A DNA stretch of 64,000 bases from Hyaloperonospora brassicae (GCA_947650285.1 CANTFL010000627.1:1-64000), one strand, 5' to 3'. Shown: positions 12,162 to 23,559, counted from the first letter of the stretch. Notes: generated by a model from the letters alone, not told the origin. Translations and numbers: made by a program.

Positions 12162-13200
12162 ACATTCCCGGTCAAGTGATGAGGGCAGGAGCGTTTTGAC
12201 AAGCATTTGACGCCGAAGGAGTTTACTCGCCAGCCGCTACGGACGTAGCAACTGGACGATGACGGAGTTTAAGTACAAAGAAATCGACGTTGCTTGGCGA
12301 GTCTGTTTGTGTTCCATTGCCTTTCTCTATGCGGTGGTTCTAGTGGTCGTGGTTGTGATCGATGTATGAGTAGTTGACTGCCGTTTAGCAAAGAGTAGTG
12401 AATCGAAGAGGACGACGTAGAGTCAGCATGCGTTGTGTCGGAGCGACCGTATCGCGAAAGCTTGTTCAGCCATGCTGATCAAATGGCAGAGAACGCGTCT
12501 CTCAGGTGCAGTGCTATACTGGTGCTAGCACTCCATTACTACAACAAAAGTAATGCGTGACTTCTTCGTCCATCGGCGCTACTCATCTCCCATAGATCGA
12601 TTGACAACCATCAATGGATGCCCTGGAATATACACGACTTAGTGTCGCGACTGGGCGCTAAAAACCTGTCGCAGTGATCCAGCAATGTCATCGCATTCGA
12701 TCCACTTTGTATCTTCTATTCATGCGCTGATGTTATTCAAACCATCACACGCATGTCCACGACCTTCTAGCGCTGCCCAAGGTCTGCGTCCTTTTCCTCA
12801 CTACATAGAGAGACACTTCCACGCCCCTCTGCTACCGTACCACCGCATCGTTGTTGTTGTTCTACGTCGTTTCTGCCACGAGGTTGTTCTGGACATACAA
12901 TTCCATACGATTACTCTCCCCGCTCGGCAGCCGCCTTGCTCTTCGACATGGCGTCGTTCGTCACGGCCATATGTCCGTCCGCTCACTCTCGAGCGTCCGC
13001 GCGTACCAAGTTCATGCACCACTGACATCGAGCTCGACCACCGCTGCCAGTGCATCAGCTGCCAATTGGCTCTCCATGTGCCTCGCTCTCTTTGCCTCCC
13101 AAGACGACGTGATGGTCGTCGTGTGCTTGAATCGGAGCTCGCTTTTCTGTTGAGCTGCGTCACCGCAGCAGCAGCTGCCACTTCTTGTGCAACTCTTTAG
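12162..13200. other. 3' block shared with the palindrome-borne cysteine-rich genes
   Basis: From about 12206 (CATTTGACGCCG) to about 13190 this flank aligns with 31689-32592 and, inverted, with 33600-34630. Shared strings include GACGGAGTTTAAGTACAAA near the start and GCAGTGATCCAGCAATGTCA near 12670. The block contains poly-TTG tracts and a convergent minus-strand frame. It is diverged from the palindrome copies, so the duplication that carried gene and flank together is older than the arms. Confidence 0.7.
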
Positions 13201-13371
13201 GTGCACAATAGGCGCATGTACCTGCACCTGTACGCCAAATCTGTTGCCGCCTTTGACATGAGTCACCAGCAGTTGGATCCCGAGCTGCAGCAGCTGAAGT
13301 GCGCTCAAGGGCTGCGCGATCTCGTCACTCACGACACACACAAGCGCCCGAACGTCACTCTTCAGGACCAC
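13012..13371 (-). CDS. Hypothetical protein, convergent to the cysteine-rich gene (possibly decayed)
   Basis: This 119-codon frame has no recognised domain. What supports it is partial conservation: the segment with AAQQK.EL and runs of Thr, and a later segment AADALAAVVEL, both reappear in the block at 33590-33800 (plus strand), where a change of frame separates them. It is therefore either an exon of a gene lying tail-to-tail with the cysteine-rich gene, or a relic of one. Start and splice sites are uncertain. Confidence 0.3.
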   Translation of the reverse strand: MVLKSDVRALVCVVSDEIAQPLSALQLLQLGIQLLVTHVKGGNRFGVQVQVHAPIVHLKSCTRSGSCCCGDAAQQKSELRFKHTTTITSSWEAKRARHMESQLAADALAAVVELDVSGA

Positions 13372-13400
13372 GACAGAAGACGCGGCCCCACGGCCTAGAA

Positions 13401-13541
13401 CTAGTGCACGCGCTCCTTGGAGGGCACGCGGTCGCTCAAGTGCTGCTGCAGGAGCGCCTGAATGTGCACCACGCGGTGTCTGAACGTTGCGGCGAGCGCG
13501 GCCTTAGAGGCCCCGACAGTCGTCGAGTTGGGTGCGACCAT
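13401..13541 (-). CDS. Short hypothetical frame (46 aa)
   Basis: A 46-codon frame starting MVAPNSTTVGASK lies just upstream (on the minus strand) of the 13012-13371 frame and in the same GC-rich island. The frame is open for about 35 further codons upstream of this ATG, and the residues look protein-like (alternating hydrophobic helix VVHIQALLQQHL). It may be the first exon of the convergent gene. No family is recognised. Confidence 0.25.
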   Translation of the reverse strand: MVAPNSTTVGASKAALAATFRHRVVHIQALLQQHLSDRVPSKERVH

Positions 13542-13641
13542 CGTGACGGGAGCAAAAACAGCCAATTTGGTGCTGTTGGAGGTTTTGGGTTGTTTTCCAT
13601 GTCGTTCAGACTCGATTTGTGTTTGTACGCGTAAGTAGTGT

Positions 13642-14332
13642 CAGACTTTATTGACGCTATCTATCTGATAATAAAGAGTTTGTAAAGAGTGTGCTTTTCA
13701 TCCCACACGGGCGCGACGCAAATGGGAATGACGGGCTATTTATGTCAAAGGATGGAAGAGCTTTGGCTGCACGAGCGACGCAATGGGAATGAGACCACTC
13801 ACGGGATCTGCTGGCGGTTAGTGCAAATGGATGATTGATGATCCGACATTGGACTAAAAGAGCACACCATTCTTGCTACCAAATATAGTCCCAGGGGAGT
13901 TCCAACAAAGGGACCTACGATGATACATAAAAATCAAAGAAACATTTACCAGAATCAGAAAAAGCCCTATTTGCCACAGGATTTAGATATGCAGAATGTC
14001 CTGAGATCATTATAAAAAAGAGATAACATACGCCACGAGATTGAACAACATAATCCGTGGTCCAAACAGCTATTTGATACATATAGATACATAGCCACTC
14101 TAGAAATACAATCATTGCGTAAGAGCAAAACTTTTTGCTGTTTTCGTTGCCATCCGTAGTCAACAGGACAAAAACGTCATTTTGGGCACGCAACTGTAAA
14201 GCTTCGTATAAACGAAGGACAAGCAAACAAAATCAGCGCTATCAATTGTGGTACTATTTCGTATTCAAAAAGGACGAGGCGACTAGATCAGCGCTATCAA
14301 TCGTGGTGCTGTTCGTAGCATGATACTCCTAT
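13642..14332. other. AT-rich stretch, one weak frame
   Basis: A minus-strand frame at 13915-14226 (103 codons) shows a weak resemblance to a Ty1/Copia integrase core (TTDGNEN followed by FCSYAMIVFLE), too weak to call. The string ATCAGCGCTATCAAT occurs twice, near 14230 and 14288. Nothing else is seen. Confidence 0.3.
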
Positions 14333-14778
14333 TGTAACGGGCCACGCCTTGTGTCAATTCGACACAAGGTTGTGTGCACCCGACGTCACGTACACGTGGC
14401 GTGAGGAAGCGCAGCGGAGTAAGCAGAGCTCGAAAGTTCTGTCCAAGGGAAAAAGTAGAACTGTATTTAATATAGTCATGTTTATTAATAAACCATCTTT
14501 TGTCTTGAGCTAACTATATTAAACTACAATCTCCTATGTGGGTTTCTTGCTCACTACCCATTGCGCGCGTCCAGCAGCGATTGGTGGTTGATCTGATTGA
14601 TGTGCCGTGGACATCAACCAACAGGCGGGGCAACCCATCAAAGAAATATTACCCTCGGGGGTAATATTCCTTCAACCTTCTCCCTTTCGGGTAAATTCAA
14701 TTGAATATTATCGAAATAGAAAAATGTTCAAAAATGGTACAAAGATATCAATTTTTGTGTAACAAGCTCACCCCGTTA
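14333..14778 (-). repeat. Solo LTR (TGTAACGG family), inverted
   Basis: The unit begins TGTAACGGGCCACG and ends about CACCCCGTTA, reading the 7204 LTR in reverse (shared core ATTGCGCGCGTCCAGCAGCG). The right end is damaged (GTTAAA instead of GTTACA) and no target duplication is visible. It retains the stem-loop CCTTGTGTC (14347-14355) / GACACAAGG (14361-14369). Length is about 446 bp. Confidence 0.8.
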
Positions 14779-15459
14779 AAGCTAAGCAGGCATGATGTGC
14801 AGTCTAGAGATTAATTTTCAGCTTGTTTACACCATTTCAAGTCATCTCGTACATTTCTTTTCTCTAACACAGAGACGCATAGTTTGAACAAGGTGGATAC
14901 TGTTCATACAGCCCGTGGAATCCGTTAATCGACCTTCACGCATAATCATCGACCTTCATCGCCCTTCAACGATTATGTTTAAATTAATACAAAAGCTAGT
15001 AAGTGCTAGATGTAGTGGTCGCAACTTTAGAAAAAGAAAGAAAATTACTAGCTCCGCAATATAATGTCGCCGAGATGATTTGCACGATACAAATACTAGG
15101 TGGAAGCGACGAACAAACTTTGTTGAAATAATGTATAGTTGCGGAACGGCATACGCAGAAGCAGTTATGATGTGTACATATGCTTTGTAGATACCGTGTA
15201 TCATCGCGTGACGCAACACGAAGCGGGCGCTTGCGTAGTAGCTAATCTTAATCAGTGCGTTCAGGATTCTGCATTGATTAGCGCAACGCATCTCATTGAG
15301 AAGCTACCAGTCGCCAATGCCCTTTACAATTTCCATCATTGGTGACGTATGTACAAAACATAATATTTCCATTCGCAGTTGGCGGAAAGTAGCTGAAGAT
15401 ATACATCCATAAAATATTGGCCGTACATTGACTGTACATCGGAAGACGAATTAGTGTAG
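14779..15459. other. Gene-less stretch
   Basis: Short frames only (14956-15291 minus, 15139-15345 plus) with no motif. The sequence immediately left of 15460 has no counterpart left of the second copy at 49942, so this is where repeat A begins. Confidence 0.45.
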
Positions 15460-15569
15460 TGTGGTGTAGGTCATTTCCGATCGTAATATTGCCTACTTTT
15501 GATTTGATTATAGTAGTGGCGAACTCGACAAGAAAAGCCAAAGCACATCGAAGTCGTCGAATCAAGGCT

Positions 15570-15680
15570 CGATGAGACAAGACTCGACCAGACAGGACTC
15601 GGAAACGGAAGACAACACGAGGGAAGACTCGACGAGCCAAGACTCGATGAGACAAGACTCGACGTGGGACGACCCGACTA
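15570..15680. repeat. 15-bp minisatellite (ACTCGACGAG-type) inside the long LTR
   Basis: Imperfect units around GACTCGAYGAGACAA are repeated about seven times. The same type of array lies at 50040-50190, at 45890-46045, and more diverged at 26760-26865 and 38930-39035. Confidence 0.75.
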
Positions 15681-15964
15681 GAGAGCAAGATGATGGTCAG
15701 TCCATACTACTAGGTATTAGCATAGGACGACGAGGGAGATGAAGGAGAACCCCTCGAGAGTTTTTTGAAGTTTGGGATGGAATAGGAGATAATCAATACA
15801 GAGCAGAATTGTCCAAGTCCAAGACACGTGTACACTTTTGAGGTAAGTCCCTGCGTGGGTTGGATCATGCCTGCTGTCGAGCCTCGAGGAGCGTACCTTG
15901 TAGAGGTCTCGGCGGAAAGCGCCAAGAAAGAAGTCGGCCCGGGGTGGGCATTACTCGCTTCCAG

Positions 15965-16195
15965 CAAAATACCAGTCTCGTCGCACGGCGAGCCGGTGAC
16001 CCAGTAGACGACCCCACTATACGTATCGTCGCACGGCAAGCCGGTTACCCAATAGAAGGTACCGCTTTGAAGTCTCGTCGCACGGCGAGCCGGTGACAAA
16101 GTAGACGAACCCACTATAAGACTCGCGTACGGCGAGCCGGTTACTCAATAGACGGCACTGTCCAAAGACTCGTCGAGCGACGAGCCGGTGGGTCT
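15965..16195. repeat. ~50-55-bp tandem repeat (CGTCGCACGGCGAGCCGGT) inside the long LTR
   Basis: The block TCGTCGCACGGCGAGCCGGT followed by a TAGACG-containing spacer recurs about five times with variations. The counterpart in repeat A' is 50490-50715. The unit is partly self-complementary (CCGGCTCGCCG-type), so the transcript could fold. Confidence 0.75.
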
Positions 16196-16521
16196 TTAAC
16201 CAAGGTCACCGTGAGTCTTCTAGTCGGGTGTATACCGCGCCCGGTGACCTGTAAAAGCGTCAAAACTCCGACGTCTACCCGTTGGTGCGAGGTCACAGGA
16301 TTAAAAGTACGGAAGCTGCTGAGCTCAGGCAATCTTCTGGAAAAGAGTGTGAGTGGTTGGAGGTACTCAGCTAGGAAAGAGCCACAACTGAACCGGAAGG
16401 GGAAAACTGCGAAGGGCATTTTACCCGACGTATAAGTTCAACTTCGCCGACTAGCTTGGCGATTGTTGTGTTGTTCCGTTGAGACTGTATTGTCACAGAT
16501 CTGACGAACTACTATACCACA

Positions 16522-19500
16522 AAAGTATCTCCGAGTGATACTTGCCCGAATTGTAGTTTCATTGTGGCAATTGGTCGGACCATTTAACGTTTACATAAAT
16601 ATGGATCAGGCCGCATTTTCGACAAAGTAGGGAGCCATGCATCTACACAACATTACAATGATCATTTGAATAAAGTTATGCGTTATATTGCTTGTTTATA
16701 ATTTTGTCGACAAACGAAATGGTAAAATTTAAAGCGATAATTAGTCCCAAAACGCCGTCTGACACCAACTGAGGTCGCGAATTCTTAAGCTTGCATACAT
16801 TGATAAAAAATGTGTGTGTATGAATGAACGGCACAATCCAAGGCTTTCGTAAGACTATGCAAATTTATAGTTATGGTATAATTTCTTCTTGAGCGTTTAA
16901 TGGGCATTTACTATAATAATTTTGTGCTTTCTAGTTGTTGGGTAAAAATAAGACCTTATTGAATGTTTTAATATCTTGGCCTGCCTTCCTTATCATTCAA
17001 TATATTGTGTTTTCGAGCCGGTGAAGCGCCAATACTTGTACGTGTGTCTTAAGTACAATATCTAAAATCATGCGAAAGCTTCTTTCTTTGTGTATCCAAA
17101 CGTTTATAAGGCTGTGCCACGCACTCCGTGTTTGGTCCGTTGCAGCAAGGAAATAAGCGTTTGGAGGGAGTTGTATATTTAGTGTCAATGTTTACTAAAT
17201 AACTTATGTACTACTAAATAAAATTTCTTTGTAGTCTGCTAGTCACGCTCACGCGCGCAGCACGTGGATTAAACGAGAAGCGATATCGAGCAAGCCCTTC
17301 TTTCTTATAGCGAAAAAATGTGTTTTGATAGTTCCTATGTTACATTTAGTACGAAAAAAGCAGGGATGTTGGTGGTCGAGGAGTAAGTCATGAAGACCTT
17401 GTTCCTTACTCATACAAGCAGTAGAGTATACCTAATACAATATTGTCACGCATGAAGCATCGAATAGTTCATGGTAGTACGATTACAATAGTAAATCAGT
17501 CAATGAATCATCTACTTGTTTGATGCCAGAGATATCTTCATCAAGATTACCTTTTGATCAATCTATCTATACTAAACCGTTGGTATGACTTCACATTTGT
17601 TGTTATCAACTTGGGTTTTTTTGTTTGTCTGCAGGACCAGTGTAGTCATTTGGCTTATGTTCCGCCAAAAGCAGCCACCTTCCTCTATAGCTTAGGCCAG
17701 CACATACCGGACCGACTGGATAGCTACATTTGGGTGCGTCTTAGCAGGCGCATGATTCCATCGTACCATACACCGGGCGTAGCATTACTCTATTTCTGTA
17801 TACAACACACCCGACATTTCACCCTTACACATACAAGTCCCACTGCTGAAAAATTTCACAGGCGGGGATGTTGATCTTCGACAGATTATTCCTATTCAGA
17901 GGCAGTATGCTCAGTACCGATGTTCCAGGGGTGGATGTCCTGAGCAATACGCATCAAAAGATGTTTCAAGACATTGGTATTGTCTCGCGGGATATTGAAA
18001 CGGTCGTCGCTGTACTGGAAAGGCTTGCGCTTACCCAGGGCATGCGAGGAGACCTGACGCAAGCTGTAAAAGGGTTTTACAAAATGAACCGTGGTGTCCA
18101 GTGTAGAGCGCTTTTAACTCTGCTCAAAGATTAAATCCTTTATTGTTGATTTCCTAATCGCGTAGTGTGATTATACCGAATGTTTCCTGTCGGTTATGGA
18201 CTATATTGGATCAAAGTGCCACTTACAAATGTCCGTACAAGGTTATTGCTACCCGATCGAGATCTAATTTTGCGGAAAGTATGCCCGATTAGAGTCTAAT
18301 ACAACATCGTAATCTTGAGTAGATCTAATCGTCATAGAATGATAGCTAAGTACGTTAGTTCGGTCGATGAGAGCGATTTGATGAAAGCGACATAATGTGT
18401 GGAGCATTCCGGATAATGGAATGAATCAGTTACATGATATGGAAAATCAGAGGATGAGCCTTCTGTGCATAAACAAATTGCGACGAAGAAGGCAATCGCA
18501 GTCGGATTATTATTGGTGTAGATCGCATATTTAGGCGGACATTAACCGGATGGCAATAGCTGATCATTGATAGCGATTCACGGACCGCCGGTTGCAATAA
18601 TAGACATCGATTACGATTCAGACTCGAACAAAATCATGTTTAGATCCCGATCTATTGTGATCACATAATTATGTGGACTGCGTGATGATCGCGATATACA
18701 TCTTGCTGACAGCGATCGGCACAATTGCGGTTTCTGATCGGGCTCTAATTAATCTAGATTATACATGGTGTGGATTTAGAATTAGTTTGGATGATGATGA
18801 CAAGAAGGCAATCCTTTTATACAAATAACCCTAGTCACATTTTTGGTGGGTACAAAATATAATACATATTTTAATTAACACATGATATGATGCGTGAAAA
18901 TTATCAAGCACAATATTTTGCCTCCAGAAGCAATAAAGGTTGTCGAAGTTTCATACGGAAGGTCTTCCTGTTTTTATATAGCTGAGTTTAGGGGCCTTAA
19001 ACGGAAGTTAAAACCAACTGCAATAGGAAGCAGTGTCACGTGAGGGCAAGTAAAAGTAAGTTCACAGTCTACATTCTGCTGAAACGACTCATTGTAGATC
19101 GGTGAACATAAATCTTTAATGTGTAAAATATTGACGCGCCGTCTTTCAACGACATTGAACTTAATCAGAATGACCGTCGACTATAGTCCAAATGATGGGG
19201 AGTTTGGCAACCTTGCGACAAGGGGAAAATTGTGAGGAAGGGAGTCTAACACACACTATCAAGGTGTTTGCCTGTTACTCGGCGTCTAAGCACCATTGTA
19301 AAGGCCATCACACATCATATTATATACTATCGCCACTTCTGTACACACCCGTGTCGTTTTGGTGTTGTTATTGCTGTTGAAGAACATAATAGACTGGTAA
19401 TATTTCCCGATCCCATCATTTCCAGTAAGCGCCGAAAATGACAAAATAACGCCTTATCACACAGATTCCACGTGAACGCTGAAAACTTCACAATATACTA

Positions 19501-19886
19501 CACCTGTGCTATCTCCGACACTTCATCTTATCAAATCATTCATGCGTCAATGCTAATCGATTATATTAGACTGTCTATCAATTGCTCACAGTAGAAGGCA
19601 AAGCATAATTATTATTTTAAATTTGTAATGTCTCCAGTTCCAAACAATCCTTTGTTCTTTTGACAAGCAAGGTTTGCCATGAATAAACCAAACAATTCTT
19701 GTTGTTTATTTACATTCTTTATCATTGTAAAACGAATACGACAAAATAACATTCCATCGATTTAATCTATAAGTGCGTATTTAACAGGGTTGGACTCAAA
19801 TTGTGATATCACGGTGTGTGTAGCAAAGTCATCGTACATTAATTTAGCAATGGAAAAGAGCTTGCATAAAAGGCGTAGAGAAGAGT
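16522..19886. other. AT-rich interior of repeat A
   Basis: Conserved with 51039-54400. Small frames with counterparts in both copies occur at 17554-17874, 17868-18134 and 19192-19380 (plus). A polypyrimidine-CTGCAG stretch just before 17634 looks like a 3' splice site. No retroelement motif is recognised, so the origin of this 3.4 kb (host or transposon) is open. Confidence 0.5.
17868..18134 (+). CDS. Conserved hypothetical small ORF (copy 1)
   Basis: An 88-codon frame whose last ~60 residues (from about NTHQKMFQDIG to the end at LLKD) form a protein-like, mostly helical sequence with IETVVAVLERLALTQ and TQAVKGFYKMNR. The counterpart in repeat A' is 52436-52651, with the same frame, the same stop and mostly conservative changes. 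No secretion signal or known domain is recognised. It may be the 3' exon of a gene whose upstream exon is 17634-17874, or a piece of an unknown repeat. Confidence 0.35.
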   Translation: MLIFDRLFLFRGSMLSTDVPGVDVLSNTHQKMFQDIGIVSRDIETVVAVLERLALTQGMRGDLTQAVKGFYKMNRGVQCRALLTLLKD

Positions 19887-20354
19887 TGTAACGGGGCAAG
19901 CTCTTACTTTATACATCCTAGCCCTTGTTTATCTTACAGCACAAGCGTGCGCACTCCCGAATGTCACATACAAGTGAGAAAAAATAACGAGGTAAAAGAC
20001 GGAGACAAAAACTCTGATTAGGAAAAAAGTAGATCTTTAATTGATATAGGGTGATCTATATTTGGTCAACTCTCTTTGCCTCAATTTAATACTACTGAAC
20101 TACAATCCTCCATTCAGGGTTCTCAATCATTGCCCATTTCACGCGTCTAGCAGCGATTGATGGTTAGTTTGGCTGATAGAACGAATGGCCTGTATCAACC
20201 AATAAGTGGAGCGGTTAAAGGACTAAACTCATAGAGGTAATTAACCATCATTAATTCTTCAGCCAGGTTAAAGTTGTGACTGTTACCATCCAACATAGTA
20301 TTTATATTGATATATTAGAATATCAATGACATGTAGCGGACATACCCCGTTACA
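19887..20354 (-). repeat. TGTAACGGGG-family LTR in repeat A
   Basis: The 468-bp unit begins TGTAACGGGGCAAGC and ends ACCCCGTTACA, with the conserved core (CACGCGTCTAGCAGCG) in the orientation of the 14333 copy. Flanks AGAGT and TCACC do not match. On its right, on the minus strand, a short purine-rich stretch (GAGGTGA) and then the end of a pol-like frame precede it, so it could be the 3' LTR of the decayed Gypsy element in the left arm. That link is inference. Confidence 0.75.
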
Positions 20355-20416
20355 TCACCTCAGATGGTCATCAGCCACTTTAATGTGTATTTGATTATGG
20401 ATTGGTGACAGAGCGG

Positions 20417-20671
20417 TCACCGTTGTACCATTCTGGACAAAATGTGCTTGTATGTTGTCAACTCGGGCGAGTCATATTCCTCACCTGATTCGAAATCATC
20501 CGCAAAGTCCACCGGTGAGACAGCGGATAAGCGACCATCAAAACCTCGTGGCATTGTCAGGATCGACAAGACTCTGCCTCTTGAGATGTTTGGCTCATTC
20601 CACGAGTCAATTCTCGTACCGGGGATCGAGACGATCGCCCTCGCATTTATTGGTTCGAGTGGAATACACAA
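20417..20671 (-). pseudogene. C-terminal piece of a retroelement polyprotein
   Basis: The minus-strand frame ends ...DFESGEEYDSPELTTYK and then a short tail. The same ending, altered, is at 54945-55020 (EYDSPKLTTNK). It lies directly before the LTR at 19887-20354, where a pol C-terminus would end. The boundary between repeat A and the large inverted-repeat arm runs through this frame at about 20510. Confidence 0.45.
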
Positions 20672-20779
20672 CGGCGCTGACCATCGTGAAGATGCTGGTG
20701 ACTCAAGACAGCGTCATTGTAGCCGAAGTAATCGAGGTGATTGTAGCGATCTTGGTTCCAATACTTCCGTTGGCACCGC

Positions 20780-20895
20780 GCGAGGGGAGCGAGATCGTAA
20801 CATATTAAGTTTCGCTCTTAAACATAAGGCATCGATAGCGAGGGGAGCGAGATCGTAACATACTAAGTTTCGCTCTTACACATAAGGCATCGATA
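20780..20895. repeat. 58-bp tandem duplication
   Basis: Two nearly identical 58-bp units starting GCGAGGGGAGCGAGATCG at 20780 and 20838. The right arm has one unit only (around 44890-44945), so the duplication arose on the left arm after the arms separated. Confidence 0.8.
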
Positions 20896-21479
20896 ACGCC
20901 TTGACGAGATCTAGAACATATGTATGATTATAGTACCAAAAGGAAGATAATAACCATCTAGACTCGTAAAAGCGTTATGGTTTGGATTCCAGTGCGAAAT
21001 AATTTTGTACTGAACAATACACTTACATCGATGTGAATTTAGTTACGGATTGTTTCTCATAAAAACATAGCCAAGACGAGCATTTGTTTTCGCAGGCGTG
21101 GAATTCTTTCATAGTCAATACTCGAAATACTTGGCGTGATGCGTGGCATGACAAACTAACTATTGCTCGCAGTAAGTTTATTAGAGCTTCATAATTGGCA
21201 GTCAGTATAGCTGCACCGATTGACATGGCATGCAGGCATAACATGTCTCACGTAAAGAAAAAAGTCTAACTCGTGTTGACTACTCTTCTTGTGCCCCTGG
21301 GAAGCCATACCTCCTTGATAAGCCCTAATGAAGGGTGTGCACATCTTTTAAGATTTAAGAAGTGATTGAAAATTTGCGCAAACATTACGAAAGCTTCGTG
21401 TCCTTTTGACGATATTCGCTTTCTTTCAAAGAATGCATTTTAACGTATTGTTTGACGAGTCCTCGGACTTCAGTCATTG

Positions 21480-22111
21480 GATATACAATAGGGTCCCGCT
21501 GCATCAAAGGATGAATACCCTCTCCATTGGACGAGGTAACTAGATCGAGCTCCATTTTCGTCGCGGATCTTTAATATGTGCCCCACTTAAAAAAGGTGGC
21601 CATCGCGCGAGCACGCTCAAGAATGTGGTAGAGGAAGAGATACCTGCTTCACTTCATTTCGCGAACGAAATCGGCATTCGCGATAAGGGTCGCGCAATTC
21701 AAGGATTGCACGAAATTCTTGAGCATCAGACGGACAGACGTTACGCGCTGATACATTCGGTGAGGAATCATCGCAAGTAAAGTACGAAGCTAGTCGTTCG
21801 AAAGATCGTGCCGGGTATGCTTTCGCACCGTAGAAGAACCAGCGGGTCACTTGTTCTCTCGTTGACGAGCTTTCGTCATCCCAAAAGGAGATAATATAGT
21901 TGAGTGAGGAGGTCTTTTTACTACGCGAACAGTCTCTACGTCTAGAGCGCGAGCGCAAGAACCTGACGGAGGTTCTCGAACGGGAAGCCTTTTTTATCGT
22001 CGGAGAAAGCCTCGTACTGGCAAACCGGCGGAGACGCCCCACATGAAACTTGGGATGTGAAAGGATCCTACGTGGCAGCTTAACCATGTATGCGATGCCT
22101 TGTCGACTCAA
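21480..22111 (-). pseudogene. Gypsy integrase C-terminus and chromodomain relic (left arm)
   Basis: The frame 21617-22111 begins with VKLPRRILSHPKFHVGRL, the usual sequence following the Gypsy integrase core that leads to the chromodomain. Further down, around 21480-21600, a frame reads SYLVQWRGYSSFDAAGPY, which recalls the chromodomain signature (YLV.W.GY) with the usual WEP lost. This makes the element a decayed chromovirus-like Ty3/Gypsy. Stops and frame changes rule out function. Confidence 0.7.
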
Positions 22112-22334
22112 TACAAGAAATTGGCCGATGTAATAGGCCAGTAGATTACTACTTTCCTCATTGACACTGCGTGTCCACGTAGGTTACTCAAAAATGTAGA
22201 TCTAGGTCACTTTCATGCAAAGTATAGAAACCGCTCTTTCATTGTTTTCAGCGTTTTGTATATTTTGATACACGCGGTCTGAAATGCATTCCTGCACAAA
22301 ACGGACCACCACTTCTCGACCTACCATGCATTAC

Positions 22335-23527
22335 TTAGCTTATGAACTTCAGATTTAAGTGCGCCTTGCGCGCACTGCTGAAACGCTTCTTTCCTCTTTT
22401 CTTATGAACAGGTAGGGTGTCTTTATCCTTGTAGTGATAGTCGTTTGTGATGCTGAATATATTGGCGTCTTCATCGTCACCTGTGTCAGCTATAGCGTCA
22501 CCGCCATTGCTGTATTCATTTTCCTTATCGAAGTCGGAATGTTTCACATCGAAAAATGCTGTCGATGCGCGATAAGCATGAGTCCAAATTGTTGCAATAG
22601 GGAGACACCCCTTTAGAAAAGATCTACATTCAGATAGATCGAGCATTCGACGGCGACGTAAGTCATTCACGTTGAGAGTAGTATGCTTGACGTGTATATG
22701 AACCGAATTATTGATGGCCGACTCCACCATCGCTTGATATAAGATCGAACATTTAATGAGTGCACGTATCCTCAAAGCATTTCTATGAGGACACAGTTCT
22801 AACGTTCGGTATGATCATCGGTTTTCAGATGTTCAGAACTATACATATTCAATAGTGTTCGGAGAGAAATAAAACGCGGATTGCTATAGCTCCGCTAAAA
22901 GCCAAAAATCTTGATCAGAGAGTTGTTCACGGGTAGCCCATCGAGTCCATACATTGTGTCGATGAGAACACGAGCACAACCTTCGGGTGTGAACGTCTCC
23001 AGGACAGTTTCACCATATACTATATTTATGAATTGGTCAGCGAAAACAAGAATACCCGTATTCTTGTGATCTTCTTTGAAGATCTAAAGATGTAGGCCAT
23101 TCGATCGGAACTTCAGCACTCTGCCGATATCTGTGGAGGCTGCTACGGTGCACGGGATGATAGTATAAGCTTCAATCGTTGACAAACGTATTAGAAAAGA
23201 TTGTACCTCGCGAGCAAAGTGATACTGGCGAGGACTGTACAAGTCGCAAATTACCGCTATACATGGCTCCTCACGGCTACTATATCCACAAATTGAAGCA
23301 CCGCAACATTTATACATGCTGCGAAAGCGCAAATCATAATGATTGGGAGCGAAGACATCAGGAGTGTTGCCGGAAACGGCTGTGTGAAGTAGCAGCTCAT
23401 CGAGTGTTGTGTATCGATCTGTTGGAGATTTATACATTGCTTGCATTCTTAGATAGCGTGCTGGGATGGTCGCTCCAGGTATCCGCTGATGCACAACACA
23501 TGCATATTGTACATGCTTTGTTCTCAC
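22335..23527 (-). pseudogene. Gypsy integrase relic (left arm)
   Basis: Frame 23084-23527 corresponds to the zinc-binding domain and its approach (SREEPCIAVICDLYSPRQYHF, in place of the usual GHPGREKT...YWP). Frame 22335-22775 begins near VESAINNSVH, the C-terminal part of the integrase core (normally EFAINNSVH). The stretch between (22776-23083) has lost its frame. The reading order on the minus strand follows RT and RNase H, as in Ty3/Gypsy pol. Confidence 0.72.
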
Positions 23528-23559
23528 GTCGTCGAGAACATTTGATGACGGAGTATAAT

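Larger units (their letters stand above)
15460..16521 (+). repeat. Long LTR (TGTGGTGTAG...CTATACCACA), copy in repeat A
   Basis: Its ends are inverted copies (TGTGGTGTAG and, read in reverse, TGTGGTATAG), as LTR ends should be. Its 3' part matches 50800-51038 directly and 63803-64000 in reverse, where it borders a Gypsy gag region. No matching 5-bp flanks are seen (TGTAG left, AAAGT right), so it is probably an old solo LTR or a rearranged one. It carries two internal tandem repeats. Confidence 0.75.
15460..20510 (+). repeat. Segmental direct repeat A (copy 1, ~5.05 kb)
   Basis: Aligns in the same orientation with 49942-55020 over its whole length, with scattered substitutions and small indels. 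It contains, in order, a 1.06-kb LTR (15460-16521), about 3.4 kb of AT-rich interior and an inverted TGTAACGGGG-type LTR (19887-20354), then the last codons of a minus-strand pol. Similarity starts at the first base of the long LTR and stops near GCAAAGT at 20508. That is a few bases before the left arm of the large inverted repeat begins. Confidence 0.9.

Noticed and set aside
13915..14226. Ty1/Copia integrase relic
   Set aside because: Only a loose resemblance around TTDGNEN and FCSYAMIVFLE; no zinc finger or neighbouring RT motif could be found.
15460..20510. Repeat A as a single 5-kb LTR of a giant retroelement
   Set aside because: It lacks a CA end at 20510 and visibly contains two unrelated LTRs and a pol end, so a segmental duplication is simpler.
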